Assembly: GCA_030762935.1 (NCBI GenBank)
Contig: CM060880.1
Location: forward strand, 11,814,501 to 11,878,500
DNA from: Hymenopus coronatus
Taxonomy: Eukaryota > Arthropoda > Insecta > Mantodea > Hymenopodidae
DNA length: 64,000 bases
Direction: 5' to 3'
Position numbers and translations under genes: made by a program. Under the pieces are notes generated by a model. That model searched no databases, was not told the DNA's origin, and was given only the letters and a program-made list of their open reading frames with translations. Shown piece by piece: positions 11,317 through 22,565 of this stretch (its first letter is position 1; every line of letters starts with the position of its first letter).

Positions 11317-12111
11317 CATTCCTAGACATCAGAATAATAAGAACAGAAAAATATAGCCTGACATTTGGAATATGTAGAATATATATAGAAAATCCACCAG
11401 TACAGATATTCACATGTTTGATAGCTACAACCCTACAACACACAAATATGCAGTCCTGAACAGTTTAACATATAAATTAGTACACATTCCCATGGAGAAG
11501 ATTGAATACCAACAGATACTCCAAACAGCTACCAACAACGGTTTCCAAAAAAGTGCAGTAGACAAGAGAATACATAAATATAAAAAACTGAACCATATAT
11601 TACACACAACCACCCTACAGAATCTCAGTGACCAACCTCAATTCAGAAAATTCACCTATCATCCTTGGGCACACATCAAACTTCAGAAAATATTCAGGAA
11701 TTATAACATCACCTTAGCTTCAAGAAACAACTACAGCATTCAGAAACTGCTGTGCAGAAATTTAAAAGATCCTATCCCTGCAGACAAAAAACCGGGAATT
11801 TATGAAATTAAATGCTCAGACTGTAATCTGGTGTACATTGGAAGGACAAACAGAAGTTTGGAGACTAGATTAAAGGAACACATGAGAAACCTAAAATACA
11901 AACAAATAGAAAAATCAGCAGTTGCCCATCATTTTTGGACATCAGGACACGAAATCACACAGAATATAAAACTGTTAAAACCAGCTTATAAACCCACAGA
12001 ATTAGATGTCTGGAGGAGATCTACATCATGAAGCAAAAGAGCCATATCATGAATTTTGATTTGCCACCATACAGCAACCTCTGGAAGTTCATAGACCCAG
12101 CAACAGATTAA
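11317..12111 (+). mobile_element. Penelope-like element, 5'-truncated 3' fragment
   Basis: Starts inside the end of the reverse-transcriptase thumb region (PFLDIRIIRTEK in frame), continues through a linker and a GIY-YIG endonuclease domain, and ends at TAA 12109-12111 after the DLPPYSNLWKFIDPATD tail. At least two frame changes are needed, one near 11400 and one near 12018. It sits between two minus-oriented family P segments. Confidence 0.85.
11414..12031 (+). pseudogene. Penelope-like retroelement GIY-YIG endonuclease remnant
   Basis: A 205-codon open stretch. Residues 128-130 are GIY and 141-143 YIG, within GIYEIKCSDCNLVYIGRTNR. The CxxC (Cys134, Cys137) typical of the Penelope-like zinc-binding insertion is present. 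Downstream are R144/R147, a conserved TRLKEH and SAVAHHFWTSGHEI. The position where I expect the catalytic acidic residue (AEH in relatives) reads AHH, so activity may be lost, though I am unsure of that column. The natural C-terminus (LEEIYIMKQ...) lies one frame over, so the visible stop is a frameshift artefact. Such enzymes nick target DNA for reverse-transcription-primed insertion. Confidence 0.85.
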
Positions 12112-12631
12112 AATTGTTATTTATGCGATTTGCATGACAAATAAAATGTATAGCTTGACTTTTCTGGAAAAAGCCTCTGAAGACCTCTTTATTCTGGATG
12201 AATTTTTTTGAATTTTGCATAACTGGTAAACTATAAGAGATAGATAAAAACTTACTGCATAAAAAATGTACGTCATAAAACATACAATTTATGTCTTTTC
12301 ATGGATTTGACAGTTTTGGACATATTTATTGTTATTTGTTTTAGTTTTAAAATACTTTTACTTTTCTCATGTAGAAAGTTGTCGACTCCTGGCCATGCAA
12401 ATTAATGGCTTTCAATCCCATAGCAACCACATTATAAGACATTTGAATGTCGGTTTAGCCTAGTCTGTTCCCTTATTTCCCTTCTACTTATAAGGAACTA
12501 TCTAATAAGACTGTTTCTGCTAATGTTCATCTTGATTAGCATGAAGTAGACAGAAGAATAAGCTTATTATCAATAACTTTTTTAGAGATGTAGAGAAAAT
12601 CATCAGATGAATGGAACATATCAGATTTTTT
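12109..12631 (-). repeat. Family P segment beyond the Penelope-like fragment
   Basis: Resumes at aaaattgttatttatgcg. That text is equivalent to about 11142 of the upstream segment, so roughly 175 bases are present on both sides in diverged form. Ends agagaaaatcatcagatgaa. Confidence 0.8.
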
Positions 12632-12639
12632 ATTGCTTA

Positions 12640-13270
12640 TAGTCCTGTTATTGTATAGAAGTCACATTGACTGCAAAGACAAATTGGTTTTCTGTAGACA
12701 ATAACATCTTTCAATCGTTAAATAAATAACCTAATTATACACTGTTTATAATAGTAATACTAATAACAAAACTTCCTCTAGTTTTGTCATGTTTTCTTTA
12801 AAAACACATTAAAGCAAGAATTTAAAACTTACAACAGGGAGAGAATTATTATTATTGAATATAGTTAATTTTCAGCCTATTCTCCTTTTCACAATTCACA
12901 GATGTTGGCATTTAAAGTTTATAAATGAAATTTACTTTTATTTATGGACATTCTTTAATTACTACGTATATTTCTTAGCATCCCATTCTACATTGGGCAT
13001 GAATGACCAGAAATTTTGCTCAGAAGACTGTTGGCTTGAGGTTCTTTTACATGCCATAAATCTATGAAATGAAACCATTGGCTTACCTATGGTTTTTTTG
13101 CACCCAAATAAAAGTATAGGCAAATCAGTTGCTTAGTCATTGTGTGTGGCACCTCTACTAAATTTAGTTAATTAACATCTTCAATAGGTGGAGTAATGCA
13201 TTTCATTAAAAAAAAAAAAATCCTGGTGTCATAATTTCAGTGGGAATACGAGGCTCTGTGAATAAGTAAA
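12640..13270. other. AT-rich intergenic, nothing recognised
   Basis: No frames above chance and no match to the window's repeat families. Confidence 0.5.
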
Positions 13271-13274
13271 AAAC

Positions 13275-14152
13275 AAAATCTGATGTGTTCCATTTACATG
13301 ACTTTTTTCTATATGTCTTCTACAAAGTATTATTACAAAATATTATTCTATTATCTACATTATGCCAGTTGTGATAAATATTACCAGAAATTACTTTATA
13401 TCTTAGTTCCTTAAAAGTAGAAGTGAAATTAGGTAGTACACTAGCCTAAAGCAAAAGTCAAATATTTTAAAAGCTGTTGCAATGCGATTGGCATTGAAAT
13501 TCAGATGGTTTTCTTGTGGCCAGGAGCAAAAAAAAGAGATATGAGGAATTAACATTTGAGAAAAGTTTCAGTATTTTAAAATTGAAACCAATAACAGAAT
13601 ATATCTGAAATGGTTAGCTCCAGAAAATGCTATAAATCACAAATATTAATTTTTATTGAGATCTACATTTTCTGTGTAGTAAGTTTTTGTCTGTCTCTTA
13701 CAGCTTACCAGTTATGTAAAAGTCACTAAGAATGAAGAGGACTTCAAGAGCTACTCCCAAGAAATTCAGGATCTACATTTTATTTGCCATGTAAATATGT
13801 TAATTATACAGCATTTTTATCAAAATTGTTAGTGGCATTTCTGTTAAAATCAAACATTTTAAAAAATAATCCATATAAAGAGTAGTTTGGGGTGAGGGGA
13901 TTTTCCTAAAAATCTTTGTGTCCCATTCTTGGAAGAATTTGAAATTAAATACCTTTTTGTTTTTGATTTATGCTGTCCACTGTCACACATGCACACGCAC
14001 CCACACATACACACATGGACTTTTTTTTAAAACTGCTTTGGGTGGAGGGGAATCATCTGTTTATGGTGAAAGCTCTGTATGACATTTGTTGGTGCTTACA
14101 CTACCTCCTCTATTTATTACGTACATTGTACATATGCTAAAAAAAGTAAAAA
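13275..14152 (+). repeat. Family P copy, full length but diverged
   Basis: Starts aaaatctgatgtgttccatt and ends tgctaaaaaaagtaaaaatt. Clearly older than the copies at 2.4 or 41.9 kb. Confidence 0.8.
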
Positions 14153-14224
14153 TTAGAAAAAAGATCTTTGTGTGTGTGTCTAAACAGCATTATTGAAAAC
14201 AAAAATATTGGATAAATACTGTAC

Positions 14225-14915
14225 TTAGTATGCATAATCAGCATCTTCAGCACAGGTCACGATTTCAAAGAAAATACACTAACTCCAAACTAACCTTTAC
14301 ATCAAAAACTTTTCTTTGTTACTTTTTCATTTTCTCATAAATGGCTCCAACAATTTTAATTAAAATACCTACCATATTTTTAACTTTTAACCTTTAAATA
14401 AAAAACTTTTCTTTGTTATCTTTTCATTTTTTCAAAAATGGCTCTAAAGATTTTAATTAAAATACTTATATGACTAACAAGGTGCACATCCTGAATGTTT
14501 AGTTAAATCTTCTTAATTGTGAATGGTTTTTGTAATTGGTAATAAAGGTTATACCAAATTTCTTCAGAATAAAGTGTATTTAGTAGACTTTCCCAGAAAA
14601 TTCATGATACAGATTTGTTTTGTCAGGTAAATATAAATTTGTGATGGTTTATTCAAAATTGTTAGGAGTCGTTTGGAGAAAATAAAAACATATTGATTCA
14701 GTCTAAAGGGTAGCTTAGGGTGAGGGATTGTCTTGAAAATGTTCATTTGTGACTTAGGAGTATAGAAATATCAAGTTTGATATTAGACTTTTCATTTTTG
14801 AGGTATGATCTTGACAGAAACAAACACTTTTTCAAAATATGATTTAACTTTTATTTTATGGAATTTCTGATGAAATTTTGACTTGGGTGAATGCAATAAG
14901 TTTTCTATCTACTAA
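14225..14915. repeat. Family P inverted pair, diverged
   Basis: 14225-14470 matches the family in minus orientation, including a local duplication of the aacttttctttgtt part. 14545-14915 matches in plus orientation and ends at gcaataagttttctatctac. Confidence 0.65.
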
Positions 14916-15104
14916 ACGTCGAAACACTTGAAAAGGATGTGCACCAGCAGAGGAGTCACCGCAATAATAATTGAGGTTCTGGGAGCTGACCAACCAAATT
15001 GATATTTTTTTTTCCGCAATTTTCCATTGTTGCAAGACAAATACTGCTTTGACTAATTTGATCACTACATTTCATTTTCTTCTTCAAAGAAATTGAGCTG
15101 ATGA

Positions 15105-15190
15105 TACAACCTTCCTCCTTGACAGGCTGTGGCCCAAGGCATTGTCTTGTAAGTCCTACAAGATGAGGGTAATCTGTTAAAGAAGAAAAT
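15105..15190 (+). mobile_element. SINE family D 3' fragment
   Basis: gacaggctgtggcccaaggc and ttgtcttgtaagtcctacaa match the 3' part of the SINE at 22246-22560. Confidence 0.5.
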
Positions 15191-15354
15191 TATTCCTTCA
15201 TTTGACGTAAAGCAACCATGAATATTAGCAATATAATGAATTTTGTTACTTGTAAATCAGTGACACCCTACCACTTACCATTGTAAATAATATTAGTGAA
15301 TAGTGGTAGTTCTTAGGTTATAGTAAGACTTATAGTGTACTAAAACAATGTTGC

Positions 15355-15388
15355 ATTGTGTTTCAGGAAGGCCCGCTAAACAAAAACG
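15355..15388 (+). other. Splice acceptor and 5' UTR just before the acidic membrane-protein CDS
   Basis: The sequence gttgcattgtgtttcag gives a pyrimidine-rich stretch and an AG at 15364-15365, followed by a 23-base leader and then the ATG. At least one non-coding exon must lie upstream. Confidence 0.65.
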
Positions 15389-18300
15389 ATGGCAAGACGT
15401 GCTCGGATGTTAGCATTACTTCAACTCTCTTCATTGGTGTTTTTGCTGGTGGCAGAATTGACCCATGCAGCACCTGTCTCAGATGGCATCAACACCATCC
15501 GCGATGATGGTGACGGGGTCTTCTCGGAGAAGCACAGTGACTTGGGCCACAGTGAGGACAGATCTGGAGAATCTGAAGCAGAGGGTGACCATCATGCACA
15601 GGATGTTAATAGTGTGTCAAAGGAAGGGTTAGACGAACGTGAATACTCTGAGGTGACCAAACCTGCAGATTATGGCAGTGGTGTAGAGGGTGCACAAGAA
15701 AATGCGGACAAGTACACTTTGTCATCCAAGAGTGATGTCAATAATTCTGACACAGCAGAAAGTAGTCCTGCTGTGTCAGAGGAACATGAGGACTCTCCAG
15801 TTACTAAGAGTGGGGAGAATGGTAAAACAACAGAGAGTAGTAATGCAGCTTTTGAAGAAAATGCAGGGAAGCATGAATATCATACATCAGTTGATAATGA
15901 AGAAGTAACAAGTGCAAAAGGGACCAATGATGCAGTTTCAGAGGAACATGTGGAGAAGAATGAAGATCCCATGACAACCAAAACTGGAGAAAATACAAGT
16001 GATGATCCAGAATCAAAAGAAAGTGTAGAAAGTGTTGATGGCTCCATAACAGGCACAACTGGGAAAGATGCTAGCACACCAGAGGACAGTGAGGAAAGTT
16101 TGGAAGAAAACAGTGGCAGGCATGAAGAGGGTGAGCCTAGTAAAGAACAAATAGGAACTGCAATGGCAGGAGAAGCGAGCAGTGAAGATTCAGAAGAGTT
16201 TGTAGATGCTTCAAAGGACAATAAGAATGAAAACGAATCTGTTGAATCATCATCTGACAGAGGGGAAGATGAAACAGAAGTAAAGACTGCATTAAACAAA
16301 GATGGTGCTTCAGAAGATGAAGATGAAGTTTCAGAAGAAACTTCAGATGTTGAGAATGAAGCAGGAGATATAGAAGTAAATGAAAATCATAGCAGCACTC
16401 ATGAAGAAAATCACGTAACTAGTTCACCTTTTGGTCGGTTAAGTTTGCCATCCTCCGATAATTTTCACATTGAGAGAGATGAACAGCACAATGATAAACA
16501 TACTGCAATGGAAGAACATGAAAGGAACCCATCCGCAGAGGAAACTGCAGAGAATGAAGCTGGGTCACCTGATGAACTTATTGAAAATGACAGAGTGGAC
16601 TCTCAGGTGATAAATGACAGCAAAACTGCTGCTTTGGGTAAGAACATGCCGATTACCAAAGATGAGAAAGATGCCCAGAACAAAGATGAAAATTTGCAAT
16701 ACCCCAGTAAAGAGTCAGAAATGGATGGTAAGACCCTTGAAGAAGAAAACGAGAAAGATAATCTACTAGATAAAGATGACATGGATTCCAAAGCACACTT
16801 TACGCACTCTGCTGAAAAGAACGAAGATGTGCTTGTTGTAACTGAGGAAACTTTTAACTTTGTACATAGTACAGAGAACCCGTCTGAAGACGAAGGTAGT
16901 GGAAATGCACCGGATGTGGTTGGGCTTGCTTCACATGATGATAATGCTCACAAGGACACATCTGAGACAAACAGCAGTGACAGAAAACAAGGGAACAAAG
17001 ATGAAGATGTGGTAGTCTCTGAAAAAGAAGACACAAAATTATCCAAAGAAAGTGGCCACATAGATGCATTTGGAGATTTTGGTAGTGGTCAAGATGAAGA
17101 GGAATATGGGGCTTTTGGAAAACAGGCCAATAATACAATGGATGATGCAGAAGATGGTGCTGGAAGTGGAAGTCATGATCTGTCTGCACATTATGACATG
17201 GCTTCAGAGGAACACACCACTAAAAGTAATGCCTATTTTGACGTATCCCATGTTCCCATAATGGGTGATGATGAAAGTTCTGCAGAATATCCCAGTGAAT
17301 CTCCAGCACCAGAAAATGAAAGCTCCACTAAGATAGCCAGTTTTGAACAACCTTATGATCAAAATGAGAGTGGTGACCACTTCATGGAAGAAAACTTTGC
17401 CCAAAACAATACCAATGTACAGGTTATGAACATGAACCCCACTACTGTTCCAGGTGAAACTGATCACCATGTGACATTTGATGGCAGTGGTGATGATGAT
17501 GCAACCACTCCTGCAGCAATTATAATTCCTGCTGACACAATAGATGACAACATGGCAGTATCAAGCAGGGAAATGGATTTGGTGAACTCCTCAGTGATCG
17601 GTGAAGCTAGTCCTGCCTACCAAGAGAAGCCAACAGAGAAGGTTGTTTTACCACAGTTGGCAGCAGCACCTCCCCCACCAAGCACTGAAGCCCCATGTAT
17701 AGAAGATGAAGAAAATGATTGTTTGCTTAAGAGTAACAAAACTTATGAGAATGCCGGAGTAACTAATATTCTTGAAGATGATGATGAAGTTCCTCCAGAA
17801 GCAACAAAGGGTGGCATACATACAAAATCTACAAGTGATGATGATTTAAAGGAGATTGAAGCAGTAATTTCAACTACTCCTGCAGTAATACTGTCCAGTG
17901 AAGAAGAATCTTTGCAACAATCCAATGCTGTAGATCTTAACAAACCCCTCTTGCGTTCCAATGAAGCAATTAGTAGCACTACCTTAGCTCCAGAGGTACA
18001 GCATATCACTGAGCCTGTGGTGGACCTTGAGGCCATGGATAATGAAACGATAAACATTAATGCGCCAGATACAGTTGTTGAACACTCACCTGACGAAACT
18101 GGAATTAAAGAAATGTCTGGAAAAATTAGAGCAGCAAATGTGAATGAACTTGGTGTTTCTGGACAACCAAATTCAGATGATCTTGGTGAACCAGAAGCAT
18201 TGGACAGTAGCAGTGCAAGTGGCTCATATGTTGTGCTTGGTTGTATTATGGCAGTTGTTGTCGTCCTGCTGGCATATGCAGCTATAAAGAGTAGACGTGA

Positions 18301-18790
18301 GAGAGGCACCAACACAAACTCCAAGAAGCAGAGTGAGGTGGCAGGTGATGACGATGATGGGACTGAACTGAAGGATATGAAGAAGGCCCTTCTGCCACCT
18401 GAGACACCACATGATGATTGTAATGGTGATATAGAGGCTAACAGAAAGCCTCTAATGGACAAAGAGGAAACCCAAGAAGATGAAGAAAAAGAGCCCATAA
18501 TAAAACAAAATGGAACTTGTGAGCTGAGTGAACCTCCAAGGGACATAGAGAGTCAGGTGGACTCCTCGACTGCAGAGAACCAGCTTAAGACAACGCCAAC
18601 ACCCAACAAACCACAGCAGAGAAGTGGATTGTCAGAGGTGGTCGTTGAAAAACCTGCCATAAGCAATGGGAAAGCAGACAGCATTATCACCCATCCTGTG
18701 GCAGCCAAAGTTAAAGTCATAGAAAATGAAGACTCCATTGCTAAGATGCCCGTTATAATAAATCGAGGGGGCAATTCTCCGCCACACTGA
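15389..18790 (+). CDS. Acidic type I transmembrane protein, candidate proteoglycan core (1133 aa)
   Basis: Single uninterrupted coding exon. Residues 1-27 form a signal peptide: basic MARRAR, then a Leu-rich core ending THA-AP. Residues 28-945 are a very acidic Glu/Asp/Ser/Thr/Asn-rich ectodomain with almost no cysteine. Residues 947-966 are one membrane segment (YVVLGCIMAVVVVLLAYAAI), followed by the stop-transfer KSRRER and a charged tail of about 167 residues ending NSPPH. Gly-Ser-Gly sites in acidic context lie near Ser97, 504, 566, 593 and 700, which resembles glycosaminoglycan attachment sites. The start ATG has a good context (aacgATGG) and lies 24 bases after a splice acceptor (tttcag), so the 5' UTR is spliced. 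The family is not recognised. It lacks the EFYA tail of syndecan and any leucine-rich repeats. The proteoglycan role is inference; the secretion signal and membrane topology are read directly. Confidence 0.9.
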   Translation: MARRARMLALLQLSSLVFLLVAELTHAAPVSDGINTIRDDGDGVFSEKHSDLGHSEDRSGESEAEGDHHAQDVNSVSKEGLDEREYSEVTKPADYGSGVEGAQENADKYTLSSKSDVNNSDTAESSPAVSEEHEDSPVTKSGENGKTTESSNAAFEENAGKHEYHTSVDNEEVTSAKGTNDAVSEEHVEKNEDPMTTKTGENTSDDPESKESVESVDGSITGTTGKDASTPEDSEESLEENSGRHEEGEPSKEQIGTAMAGEASSEDSEEFVDASKDNKNENESVESSSDRGEDETEVKTALNKDGASEDEDEVSEETSDVENEAGDIEVNENHSSTHEENHVTSSPFGRLSLPSSDNFHIERDEQHNDKHTAMEEHERNPSAEETAENEAGSPDELIENDRVDSQVINDSKTAALGKNMPITKDEKDAQNKDENLQYPSKESEMDGKTLEEENEKDNLLDKDDMDSKAHFTHSAEKNEDVLVVTEETFNFVHSTENPSEDEGSGNAPDVVGLASHDDNAHKDTSETNSSDRKQGNKDEDVVVSEKEDTKLSKESGHIDAFGDFGSGQDEEEYGAFGKQANNTMDDAEDGAGSGSHDLSAHYDMASEEHTTKSNAYFDVSHVPIMGDDESSAEYPSESPAPENESSTKIASFEQPYDQNESGDHFMEENFAQNNTNVQVMNMNPTTVPGETDHHVTFDGSGDDDATTPAAIIIPADTIDDNMAVSSREMDLVNSSVIGEASPAYQEKPTEKVVLPQLAAAPPPPSTEAPCIEDEENDCLLKSNKTYENAGVTNILEDDDEVPPEATKGGIHTKSTSDDDLKEIEAVISTTPAVILSSEEESLQQSNAVDLNKPLLRSNEAISSTTLAPEVQHITEPVVDLEAMDNETININAPDTVVEHSPDETGIKEMSGKIRAANVNELGVSGQPNSDDLGEPEALDSSSASGSYVVLGCIMAVVVVLLAYAAIKSRRERGTNTNSKKQSEVAGDDDDGTELKDMKKALLPPETPHDDCNGDIEANRKPLMDKEETQEDEEKEPIIKQNGTCELSEPPRDIESQVDSSTAENQLKTTPTPNKPQQRSGLSEVVVEKPAISNGKADSIITHPVAAKVKVIENEDSIAKMPVIINRGGNSPPH

Positions 18791-20210
18791 AGAAAGTGAA
18801 CATCACCATAATTGTTGGACATAAAAGTGAGAAAGACATTCAAGATTTTATATAAGTTTGACTCTTTTGCCCCATATTTATACCATCTTTAATTTAAGTG
18901 ATTTCCTGTAGACTTCATTGGGGTCAAAGATACTTTTCTTCTATCTGTTATGTAAAAGTGAAAATAACTTACTGTGTTAGTGTTACCAATTTTTACTTCA
19001 AGGACTGTTTTTTGACTTCCGACCAGATTTTGTAAAGGACTGTGCCAATATTAATAATTCCACCAGATGCCTTACACTTTTTCATTAAACTTTTTATGGC
19101 ATTTTAGGAACATTCCATTTCGTAACGTAGTAACAAGTCTGAAAGAAACCTATTTCTCAGCTATAGCACCTGTTCCTGTCTTGTTTTTGTCCACATTTAG
19201 ACAGATAAACATAATTTATATAAAACCTTTGCTGATACATAACTATGAGGTGTTTAATTTTGATTTGGAGCTCTTTCATAAGTAAAGTCTGTGTGTATTT
19301 TTGCTTGTTTCCAAGAGTTGCACAAGAATTTTGGTATGATAAAAAATATGCACTGCTATCTAGTAATCATGAGAATATCAATAGCTTTTTTGTATTATTT
19401 TTTATAATTGATTTTAAAAATATGCATTAGTCAAATCCACACATAAAACTTGTAAAATGTTGGAACATTTCTGTAGATATTTATCTTTATCCTCAGCAGA
19501 TACATATAATGTAAGCCTTGTCTGACTTACTGAATGTAGCAAATGGTGGGTTATGTTGAATGCAACCATGTCCAAATGCCAGTCTTTGATACTATATGAC
19601 ATGTATTTTGGAAGGAGGGAGAGGAGTAAATCAATACAACTGGCAAGTGACCCTAAACACAAGAAAGGCCTACTATGCATTCATAAGATCAAAGTAATTT
19701 AAGACATTTTGTATAAATTTTAATCAATTCCCCTACTTGCTTCCTGTATGTGTGCTACATCATTGCTTCCAAATTTGACATAATTTCTTTTGCTGGTATT
19801 TTTAGCTGCCAAAAAATGTCTAAATACTCTTTACACATGTTTTTAACACATTGGAGTCCAAGCCAAAATTTAGCTTGGTCCATCAAAATGTTCATGAGAT
19901 ATTTCTAACGCTTTTAATGCAATTCTACGACCTTAACTCGGTCTTGGGCTATGCAGCAAAGAATATACACAGTTATCATTTAGTTATCTGATTTGTGCTG
20001 CCATCTGTCCTTGCTTTAGTCAACGTTTAAGAGATTTAGTAATATTGGTTACTCACCATTTTCTTTGAAGGTGGTGATCTGTTTGTTACGTTTGTGCTCT
20101 TAAATGTTAAAATGCTGCATTTTCCTCGATTTCTGTGAACCGAAGCTGAAATTCTGATTCCGAGGGAAAGTTTTTCGAACTTTGAATAAATGTAGTGTAA
20201 GCAGATTTAC
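18791..20210 (+). other. Probable 3' UTR of the acidic membrane-protein gene
   Basis: AT-rich, with no credible reading frame and no dispersed repeats. The first clear AATAAA downstream of the stop is at 20185-20190, followed by a T-rich tract at 20212-20225. That suggests a 3' UTR of about 1.4 kb. Later AATAAA motifs (for example near 21890) allow longer alternatives. Confidence 0.4.
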
Positions 20211-21295
20211 GCATTTTTTTTTTTTAATAATACTTGATACTTGTAAATTTAAAATAAAATATTAATACGGAAGTAATGACTATTTCTTACTTATGAAATT
20301 CTTGAATGCCATACTTTTAGATTGTCCCAAGACTTTTCAGCAGATTTAATTGATGTATTGTAAATAATAACTCCGAGTAGATGTAAAAACCCTGGGTTTC
20401 TTAGCACTTCAACAACCAAAACGCCCGGGCTTCAATGTGTTAATTACTAGGTAATTGCATTGTAATTTAATTCCATCTGCAGCTGCCAAGGGTTTGCCAA
20501 AAAGAAGAAAATAATTTTCCAAGTTTTTAAAAAAGTTAGACAACACTATCACCCTATTACAATCCACCACTGTTTGTTATGAGAATGATGGCATTTACTG
20601 CAAGTGAAGTGTGTGTCAATAGGTACAAAGATCACATTACGTGCAGGGACAGTGAACCAAGTTTGCTTCATGGACCTGTGCTTGGAACATGGCTGCTCTA
20701 ATGGAACAAATTTAGGTGCCCATAAATTATGCTCTTCTATGGCTTATTGTATGCAATTTAATGATTTATCTATGCATCAACTTCTCTGGTGTTCTTACGA
20801 AATTAATTGCTCTAGTTTTATAGATTTATGCAAAACGAAAATATTTTTATTTCTAAAGTAATTAAGTGAGCATACTGCCCCTGGTTTAAGATCCATACAG
20901 TGATCTCTCAAACCTTTAGATAAGTATTGATGAGTAACTGTAGAGGAACACAGGTACTCTTGTTGGCCAACTTTTACGCTTATTCAGGCAGTTTCAAACT
21001 TTAAGATTTCACTGCTTACATCATAAAACTTTATATTGTAACTTAAAGGTTAATTTGTGCTAATTGTATACAGTGCTATGAATAGGCTGAGCATTATCCA
21101 TCCATCTGTCCTCTTCAGTTGCAACAATTGTGTACTGTGCAAATTCAAAATTTTATAGCACTAGTGACCACTAATACCCTGTGTGAACATTCAGTAATGG
21201 GTGACATGAATTGTTATGCCAAACTCTACTGTTTACAATGTGATTTAAACTAAATTATTTTTCTTATTTGCATTTTATGTATGCAAGATATTTCT

Positions 21296-21345
<50 letters not shown>

Positions 21346-21960
21346 TCAGGTTTTGCTTATAATTATGAAGCGTAAAATATGCACTACATACTGATAGTCT
21401 AGGAACTGGTGTTCTTTGCTTTAGTATGTGTTTATTATGTGATGGAAAAGCAGTACTACCAGGCCTTCAAGCATTTTTTTTTAAACAGAAACATGTTTAA
21501 TTTACATGTAATTTTTGTGCATTTACTGCACTGAACATTTTACACATTCTAAATTTCCTGTAAAATTATTATGCTTTACTGGAAGATGGAAAGTTTTATG
21601 ACTTTCAAATTTCAGGAAGTTGGCTACTCTAATCAGTTCATTTATTTATATATTTATACTGATTCTATTAAACACTTCTGTAGGATATATTTCAATTAAG
21701 CCAAAGATGAAGTTCACAGGTACAAGCATTCCCTCTGCTGTTGCTGCTGTTTCAGCAACCATAAATAGTATCAGACTTCCTTGTGTGTTTTGGGGGGGGG
21801 GGGGAAAGCAACTTAATTAGTATTTGTGTTCTATTTTTACCAATAACATACCATTTAATCTTTTGCTGTCATTTGTATTCAACCCTTAAATAAAAGATAG
21901 CTCAATATGCATTTTATTGTCTTCAAGAATACCTGATTTTGTATTTCTGCGCAGTACTCT
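20211..21960. other. AT-rich intergenic with homopolymer runs
   Basis: No convincing frames. It contains a run of about 47 T at 21297-21344 and a run of about 14 G near 21791-21804. Nothing else recognised. Confidence 0.5.
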
Positions 21961-21963
21961 TCA

Positions 21964-22242
21964 CAAGGGTGGCACTGTGGGTGAGTGGTTAGACTGCTTG
22001 CTTGCCATCTAGGCGGAAGACAATGGATTTTTTTGGGCATAAAAATCCTTAGCATGGCTCCCTTCGGAAGGGAAGTAAAATCGTTGGTCCTGTATTGTAG
22101 ATTTACGGCACATAAAAGAACCTCAAGCCTGATAGAGAGGCATCTGAGCAAAATTAAGCAGTCTCACACCCAGTATAGAATGCGATGCTGAGAACCACAG
22201 CCTTTAAAGAGCATCCATAAATAAAACACCATTTCATTTTTT
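21964..22242 (+). mobile_element. SINE family D copy
   Basis: tRNA-like head gggtgagtggttagactgct, then the body aagacaatggatttttttgg, agatttacggcacataaaag, cacacccagtatagaatgcg and an A/T-rich end. The same body occurs at 57773-58021. Confidence 0.75.
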
Positions 22243-22565
22243 CCATTTAGGCGGCCTGGGTTTGAACCCAAGTGCCTGCATGTGGGATTCATGCGAAAGG
22301 TTTTTTCCTGGCCCTCCGGTTTCCCCTGCCATTCATTCCACCAATGTCTCTATTATCGCCTTTCCAATCATCACTTTCGCTTACATTTCATATCATCCAC
22401 TTCCTCATGTTGATGCTGGCTATGGACCAACCCCTCATAACAGGTTCTCTGTTCTGTAGTTTTGTGCCGTAGGCTCCCTGACAGGCTTCTGATCCCCAGG
22501 AATTGGCTTGTAAGTCCTAGGGGGGTGTCAGTCCTACAAATTCAGGGAGGGTAAGCCAATTAAAA
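22243..22565 (+). mobile_element. SINE D-related unit with a different body
   Basis: Begins ccatttaggcgg, then cctgggtttgaacccaagtg (B box), tgcctgcatgtgggattcat, and a 3' part tgacaggcttctgatcccca with cttgtaagtcctag. The 34015-34260 element shares the head and the start of the body. Confidence 0.65.

Noticed and set aside
17743..18546. A 267-codon minus-strand frame, and others such as 15880-16299
   Set aside because: They lie antisense to the acidic membrane-protein exon and show only the Ser/Leu-rich composition expected from its complement.
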